Below, one piece after another: positions 6,026 to 8,784 of a stretch of DNA of 8,784 bases. The stretch is taken from positions 1 through 8,784 of the forward strand of contig JAIYAA010000253.1 in the NCBI GenBank assembly GCA_027489295.1, written 5' to 3'. The stretch is from Sphingomonadales bacterium. GTDB taxonomy: Bacteria > Pseudomonadota > Alphaproteobacteria > Sphingomonadales > Sphingomonadaceae. The notes under the pieces are model-generated. The model ran no database searches and was not told where the DNA came from. It saw nothing but the letters and a program-made list of their open reading frames with translations. Position 1 is the stretch's first letter; every line of letters starts with the position of its first letter. A program made the position numbers and the translations under genes.

Positions 6026-6041
6026 TTGGGAAATTTCCCAA
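6026..6041. promoter_or_regulatory. perfect 16-bp palindrome, candidate operator upstream of the oxygenase gene
   Basis: TTGGGAAATTTCCCAA is a perfect palindrome located 57 nt before the oxygenase ATG in a 100-nt intergenic region. Its AT-rich core stands out against the GC-rich surroundings. GGCGCC occurs on both sides (6019-6024 and 6049-6054). There is no loop and no T-tract, so it looks like a binding site for a dimeric regulator rather than a terminator. The cognate regulator is not visible in the window. Confidence 0.5.
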
Positions 6042-6098
6042 GCTTGTCGGCGCCGCGGTGGCACGACTAACCACGCGTTTTTGCGTTCGGAGACTGTG

Positions 6099-7049
6099 AT
6101 GTTGGATACCCTCACCGAAATTCCGGTGCTTTCGCTGAACGAGCAGGCCGGCGACCCCGAGGGCTTCGCCCAGGCGTTCGGCCAGTCGTTCCAGCGCTTC
6201 GGCTTCGCGGTGGTGCGCGATCACGGCGTGCCGCAGGAACTAATTGCGCGCGCTTGGGCGCTCACCCAGGCCTTCTTCGCGCTGCCCGAGGAAGAGAAGC
6301 GCGCCCACTTCATCCCCGGCGGCGGCGGCGCGCGCGGCTACACGCCGTTCAAGACCGAGATCGCCAAGGGCGCGACCCATGTCGACCTCAAGGAATTCTG
6401 GCATATCGGCCGCGAGCTGGCCGCAGGCCATCGCTTCGCCGACACGATGGCGCCGAACGTCTGGCCGGCTGCGCCCGAAGGCTTCCGCGAGACGTTCCTC
6501 GAGCTGTTCGCCGCGCTGGACACCGCGGGCGACAAGCTGCTCTCGGCCGTTGCGCGCTATCTCGGCCTCGCGCCGGACTGGTTCGACCCCGCGGTGAAGG
6601 ACGGCAATTCGGTGCTGCGCCTGCTCCATTATCCGCCGGTCGATGCCGACGCGCCCGAGGTGCGTGCCGGCGCACACGAGGACATCAACCTGATCACGCT
6701 GCTGCTCGGCGCCGAGGAAGCGGGGCTCGAGTTGCTCGATCGCGACGGCAAGTGGCTCGCGGTGAAGCCGCCCGAAGGTGCCATGGTGATCAATGTCGGC
6801 GACATGCTGCAGCGGCTGACCAACCACGTCCTCCCCTCGACCACGCACCGCGTCGTCAATCCGCCGGCCGAGCGCCGCGGCCATTCGCGCTATTCGATGC
6901 CGTTCTTCCTGCATCCGGCGCCCGATTTCCTGATCAAGACGCTGCCCGGCTGCGTAAGCGCGGAGAACCCGAACCACTATCCCGAGCCGATCACCGCGCA
7001 TGATTATCTGCACGAGCGGCTGGTCGAGATCGGCCTGATCAAGAAATAA
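6099..7049 (+). CDS. 2-oxoglutarate/Fe(II)-dependent oxygenase, isopenicillin N synthase superfamily
   Basis: A 316-residue cytoplasmic oxygenase with both domains of the superfamily. The N-terminal DIOX_N-like part (about 5-115) includes FQRFGFAVVRDHGVP (31-45). The double-stranded beta-helix core (about 170-275) carries the iron ligands His193 and Asp195 in GAHEDINLITLLLG and His250 in LPSTTHRV, plus Arg264-Tyr-Ser266 (RYSMPFF), the 2-oxoglutarate carboxylate-binding R-x-S. All catalytic residues are present, so it should be active. The substrate is unknown: the superfamily spans penicillin-type cyclases, hydroxylases, desaturases and ethylene-forming enzymes, and no biosynthetic cluster surrounds it. 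The frame opens at a TTG (6081), but the ATG at 6099-6101 is preferred, with GGAG 6 nt upstream. A perfect palindrome upstream suggests dedicated regulation. The downstream hom gene is 138 nt away, behind hairpins, so cotranscription is uncertain. Confidence 0.92.
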   Translation: MLDTLTEIPVLSLNEQAGDPEGFAQAFGQSFQRFGFAVVRDHGVPQELIARAWALTQAFFALPEEEKRAHFIPGGGGARGYTPFKTEIAKGATHVDLKEFWHIGRELAAGHRFADTMAPNVWPAAPEGFRETFLELFAALDTAGDKLLSAVARYLGLAPDWFDPAVKDGNSVLRLLHYPPVDADAPEVRAGAHEDINLITLLLGAEEAGLELLDRDGKWLAVKPPEGAMVINVGDMLQRLTNHVLPSTTHRVVNPPAERRGHSRYSMPFFLHPAPDFLIKTLPGCVSAENPNHYPEPITAHDYLHERLVEIGLIKK

Positions 7050-7055
7050 ACAGCG

Positions 7056-7078
7056 TGTCGCGGCGCTCGCTCGCGACA
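7056..7078 (+). terminator. possible terminator hairpin after the oxygenase gene
   Basis: TGTCGCG (7056-7062) and CGCGACA (7072-7078) form a 7-bp perfect stem with a 9-nt loop beginning 7 nt after the oxygenase stop codon. The sequence after it is only moderately T-rich (ATCTGTCTTT), so as an intrinsic terminator it is weak. Confidence 0.35.
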
Positions 7079-7083
7079 AAATC

Positions 7084-7110
7084 TGTCTTTCCTTCGAGGG
7101 AGGGAAGACG
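7084..7110 (+). other. hairpin with GAG triloop in the hom leader
   Basis: Positions 7084-7095 pair with 7099-7110 around a 3-nt loop (GAG). The stem has 12 pairs, three of them G-U, and no mismatch in the RNA of the plus strand. The G-U pairs weaken the same structure on the complementary strand, which hints that the plus-strand RNA is the relevant form. Role unknown. Confidence 0.4.
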
Positions 7111-7122
7111 CTAGGGACGGAG

Positions 7123-7164
7123 AGGCGGCGGCAGGGCGACAAACGCTCGGCCGCCGCCTTGTCG
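7123..7164 (+). other. GC-rich hairpin with an overlapping alternative pairing upstream of hom
   Basis: AGGCGGCGGC (7123-7132) pairs perfectly with GCCGCCGCCT (7150-7159) over a 17-nt loop. CGACAA (7137-7142), inside that loop, can instead pair with TTGTCG (7159-7164), which shares one base with the first stem. No T-tract follows. The structure ends 23 nt before the hom ATG. It may be a terminator or barrier for upstream transcription, or part of a leader that affects hom. Confidence 0.4.
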
Positions 7165-7187
7165 TATGGATTCAAGAGGAACGAGGA

Positions 7188-8480
7188 ATGGCGGAAGCGT
7201 TGCGCGTGGCACTGGCGGGGCTCGGGACAGTGGGCGGCGGCGTGATTCGCCTGCTCGACGCCAATGCCGAGCTGATCAGCCGCCGCGCCGGCCGGCCGAT
7301 CGAGGTGGTTGCCGTTTCCGCGCGCGATCGCACCAAGGATCGCGGAATCGACCTGTCGCGCTTCGACTGGGTGGACGATCCCGTCGAGCTCGCGCGCCAC
7401 GCGAACGCCGATGTCGTAGTGGAACTGGTCGGCGGGTCGGACGGCCCGGCGCTGGCGCTCGCCCGCGCGGCGCTGGGCGCGAACAAGAGCTTCGTCACCG
7501 CCAACAAGGCGATGATCGCGCATCACGGCCTCGAACTCGCCGCGGCGGCGGAAGGCGCGCAGGTCGCGCTCAAGTTCGAGGCGGCGGTGGCCGGTGGCGT
7601 GCCGGTGATCAAGGGCCTGCGCGAAGGCGCGGCCGCGAACGAGATTGCCCGCGTGTACGGGATCCTCAACGGCACCTGCAATTTCATCCTGTCGAAGATG
7701 GAGGCCGAGGGCCGCGACTTCGCCGAGATCCTCGCCGAGGCGCAGGCGCTCGGCTATGCCGAGGCGGACCCGACCTTCGACATCGACGGCATCGACGCGG
7801 CGCACAAGCTGTCGATCCTCGCCAGCATCGCCTTCGGCACCCAGCCGGCGTTCGGCGACCTGAAGGCGAGCGGCATCCGCCACATCCTGGCGGCCGACAT
7901 CGCCGAGGCGGCGACGCTCGGCTACCGCGTGCGGCTGCTCGGCATTGCGGACGCCGGCGCGCACGGCCTGTTCCAGCGCGTCCATCCGCACCTCGTGCCG
8001 CTCGACCATCCGCTGGCGCACGTTACCGGATCGACCAACGCCGTGGTGGCGGAAGGCAATTTCGTTGGCCGGCTGCTGTTCCAGGGCGCGGGCGCGGGCG
8101 ACGGCCCGACGGCGAGCGCCGTGGTTGCCGACCTGATCGACATCGCCCGCGGTGAATTCGGCCCGCCTTATGCGATGCCTGCCGCCGCGCTCGTCGCGCA
8201 GCCGGCGGCGGACAGTGGCGAGCGGCGAGGCCGTTCCTATGTGCGTTTCACGGTCGCCGATCGTGTCGGCGTGCTCGCGGAAATCGCGGCGGCGATGCGC
8301 GATGCGGGCGTCTCGATCGAAAGCCTGATCCAGCGCGGGGTGAGCCCGGATGGCAGCGCGCTGGTCGCCATCGTCACGCACGAGGCGCCGGAGCGCAGCA
8401 TCGCCCAGGCGCTGGAGAAGCTTCGCGGCTCGCAGAGTCTGACCGGCGAGCCGATGTGGATGCACATTCTCGACGCGTGA
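7188..8480 (+). CDS. hom: homoserine dehydrogenase (NAD(P)-dependent, with ACT domain)
   Basis: A 430-residue monofunctional homoserine dehydrogenase of the usual long bacterial form. It reduces L-aspartate 4-semialdehyde to L-homoserine, the branch-point step toward threonine, methionine and isoleucine. An N-terminal Rossmann domain (about 5-135) has the dinucleotide loop GLGTVGGG (11-18) and VTANKAMI (103-110). The catalytic domain (about 136-325) contains GILNGTCNFILS (158-169) and GYAEADPTFDIDGIDAAHKL (189-208); by comparison with the yeast enzyme, Glu192, Asp203 and Lys207 are the key substrate-binding and proton-transfer residues. A C-terminal ACT domain (about 350-428, YVRFTVADRVGVLAEIAAAM) is the usual site of threonine feedback control. 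There is no aspartokinase fusion. AGGA lies 7 nt before the ATG at 7188-7190. A 138-nt leader with hairpins separates it from the oxygenase gene. No other gene of the pathway is in the window. Confidence 0.97.
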   Translation: MAEALRVALAGLGTVGGGVIRLLDANAELISRRAGRPIEVVAVSARDRTKDRGIDLSRFDWVDDPVELARHANADVVVELVGGSDGPALALARAALGANKSFVTANKAMIAHHGLELAAAAEGAQVALKFEAAVAGGVPVIKGLREGAAANEIARVYGILNGTCNFILSKMEAEGRDFAEILAEAQALGYAEADPTFDIDGIDAAHKLSILASIAFGTQPAFGDLKASGIRHILAADIAEAATLGYRVRLLGIADAGAHGLFQRVHPHLVPLDHPLAHVTGSTNAVVAEGNFVGRLLFQGAGAGDGPTASAVVADLIDIARGEFGPPYAMPAAALVAQPAADSGERRGRSYVRFTVADRVGVLAEIAAAMRDAGVSIESLIQRGVSPDGSALVAIVTHEAPERSIAQALEKLRGSQSLTGEPMWMHILDA

Positions 8481-8517
8481 GCGTCGTCTGCGCCTGCGCT
8501 CAGAAGTTCAGGCGCAG
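8471..8517. terminator. possible bidirectional terminator structures between convergent genes
   Basis: Two adjacent hairpins cover the convergent junction. CGACGC (8471-8476) / GCGTCG (8481-8486) encloses the tetraloop GTGA, which contains the hom stop codon. CTGCGCCTG (8488-8496) / CAGGCGCAG (8509-8517) is a perfect 9-bp stem with a 12-nt loop that includes the stop of the minus-strand gene. Neither has a T-tract, so termination activity is inference from position. Confidence 0.35.
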
Positions 8518-8784
8518 GATCCGGTGTCCGGTGTCGGGGCACACCGGCATGCCGGTGCGGTTGCACGCCGGGCCCTCGGCGGCCTGGAGCATCTCCATTT
8601 TGCGATCGATCAGCGGCTCGCGAGCGCCCGCGATCCGGGCCCGCGCATCGCGAGTGCCGCAATCCCGCTCGACCTCGCAGGTGGTGATCAGCGGCGACAG
8701 CACCGGCCGGGGCCGGGCCGAGCGCCGCAAGGTGGTGCGGACGATGCGCGGCCGCGCGGCTTCCGCCGCGCTCACCGCAGCCGC
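8500..8784 (-). CDS. probable exported cysteine-containing hypothetical protein, 5' end outside window
   Basis: I do not recognise a family. The last 94 residues are present and the frame is open through the right edge. The visible part begins AAAVSAAEAA, which looks like the end of a signal peptide with a typical A-x-A cleavage region, so I treat the GTG at 8775 as internal rather than as the start. The mature part is Arg-rich (SARPRPVLSPLITTCEVERD) and has four cysteines, in TCEVERDC and ACNRTGMPVC. They are spaced so that two disulfides are possible in the periplasm. It ends in GHRILRLNF, a plausible terminal strand. It converges on hom with a 19-nt gap. Function unknown; the true start cannot be seen here. 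Confidence 0.65.
   Translation of the reverse strand, partial: AAAVSAAEAARPRIVRTTLRRSARPRPVLSPLITTCEVERDCGTRDARARIAGAREPLIDRKMEMLQAAEGPACNRTGMPVCPDTGHRILRLNF

Noticed and set aside
5420..6115. Upstream extension of the MFS reading frame by 232 codons
   Set aside because: The extension is antisense to the small lipoprotein gene and crosses the divergent promoter region; the ATG at 5417-5419 has a good Shine-Dalgarno and directly precedes TM1.
7055..7114. Possible 19-codon leader peptide (GTG start) before hom
   Set aside because: It has no run of Thr, Ile or Met codons and no clear ribosome-binding site, so it does not look like a classical attenuation peptide.
7176..7201. GGAAC-like box near the hom start followed by CGTT
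   Set aside because: The spacer is 15 nt, outside the 16-17 nt of EcfG promoters, and it overlaps the hom ribosome-binding site and start codon.
6240..8465. 741-codon open frame on the minus strand opposite the oxygenase and hom genes
   Set aside because: It crosses two well-defined plus-strand genes and the gap between them, has Arg/Ala/Gly/His-rich composition with no recognisable domain, and is a typical antisense shadow of GC-rich codon use.
8542..8557. 16-bp perfect palindrome CACCGGCATGCCGGTG
   Set aside because: It lies within the coding sequence of the C-terminal part of the right-edge gene and is made of common GC-rich codons; no regulatory placement supports it.
8500..8775. GTG at 8773-8775 as the start of the right-edge gene
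   Set aside because: The frame stays open to the window edge and the adjacent Ala-rich residues look like the end of a signal peptide, so the start is more likely outside the window.
1..8784. CRISPR array, tRNA/rRNA, IS element, toxin-antitoxin or defence system
   Set aside because: Reading both strands I found no regularly spaced repeats, no tRNA-like cloverleaf, no transposase or integrase motifs and no paired toxin-antitoxin genes; all sizeable genes have housekeeping or envelope-type families or are unknown singletons.

Overview
The window is GC-rich DNA with compact, mostly codirectional genes. Its gene content (Bcr/CflA exporter, extensin-like lipoprotein, YdeI-type protein, ACT-containing homoserine dehydrogenase, EcfG-type promoter motifs) suggests an alphaproteobacterium, most likely a sphingomonad. 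That assignment is inference from style and content. I see no tRNA, rRNA, IS element, integrase, CRISPR array or phage gene, so this looks like ordinary chromosome.

Left block (1-5419, all minus strand, transcribed right to left): a Bcr/CflA-type MFS exporter (4172-5419), a hyperacidic 113-residue protein (3749-4090), a DUF1801 + YdeI/OmdA two-domain protein (3114-3707), a lone ExbD (2649-3056), a lipoprotein with a probable NTF2-like domain (1943-2593), a hotdog thioesterase (1508-1909), an extensin-like lipoprotein with M15-peptidase-like metal ligands (738-1439), and a LOG-family protein cut by the left edge (1-698). Gaps are 33-81 nt, so partial cotranscription is possible, but several genes carry their own signals. 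Two gaps contain exact matches to the alphaproteobacterial general-stress sigma factor (EcfG) promoter, GGAAC-N17-CGTT, correctly oriented: one before the hyperacidic gene and one before the NTF2-like lipoprotein gene. A third gap, before exbD, is an AT-rich island with a dyad and a strong ribosome-binding site.

Right block (5513-8480, plus strand): a small lipoprotein of unknown function, divergent from the exporter; a 2-oxoglutarate/Fe(II) oxygenase of the isopenicillin N synthase superfamily, preceded by a perfect 16-bp palindrome; and hom, homoserine dehydrogenase, preceded by a 138-nt leader containing three hairpins. A convergent minus-strand gene for a probable exported cysteine-containing protein runs off the right edge (8500-8784).

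The genes do not form one obvious pathway. The most interesting signal is regulatory: two neighbouring genes of unknown function, one of them about half Asp/Glu, appear to belong to the general stress response. The long open frames opposite the oxygenase, hom, LOG and extensin genes are codon-bias shadows.
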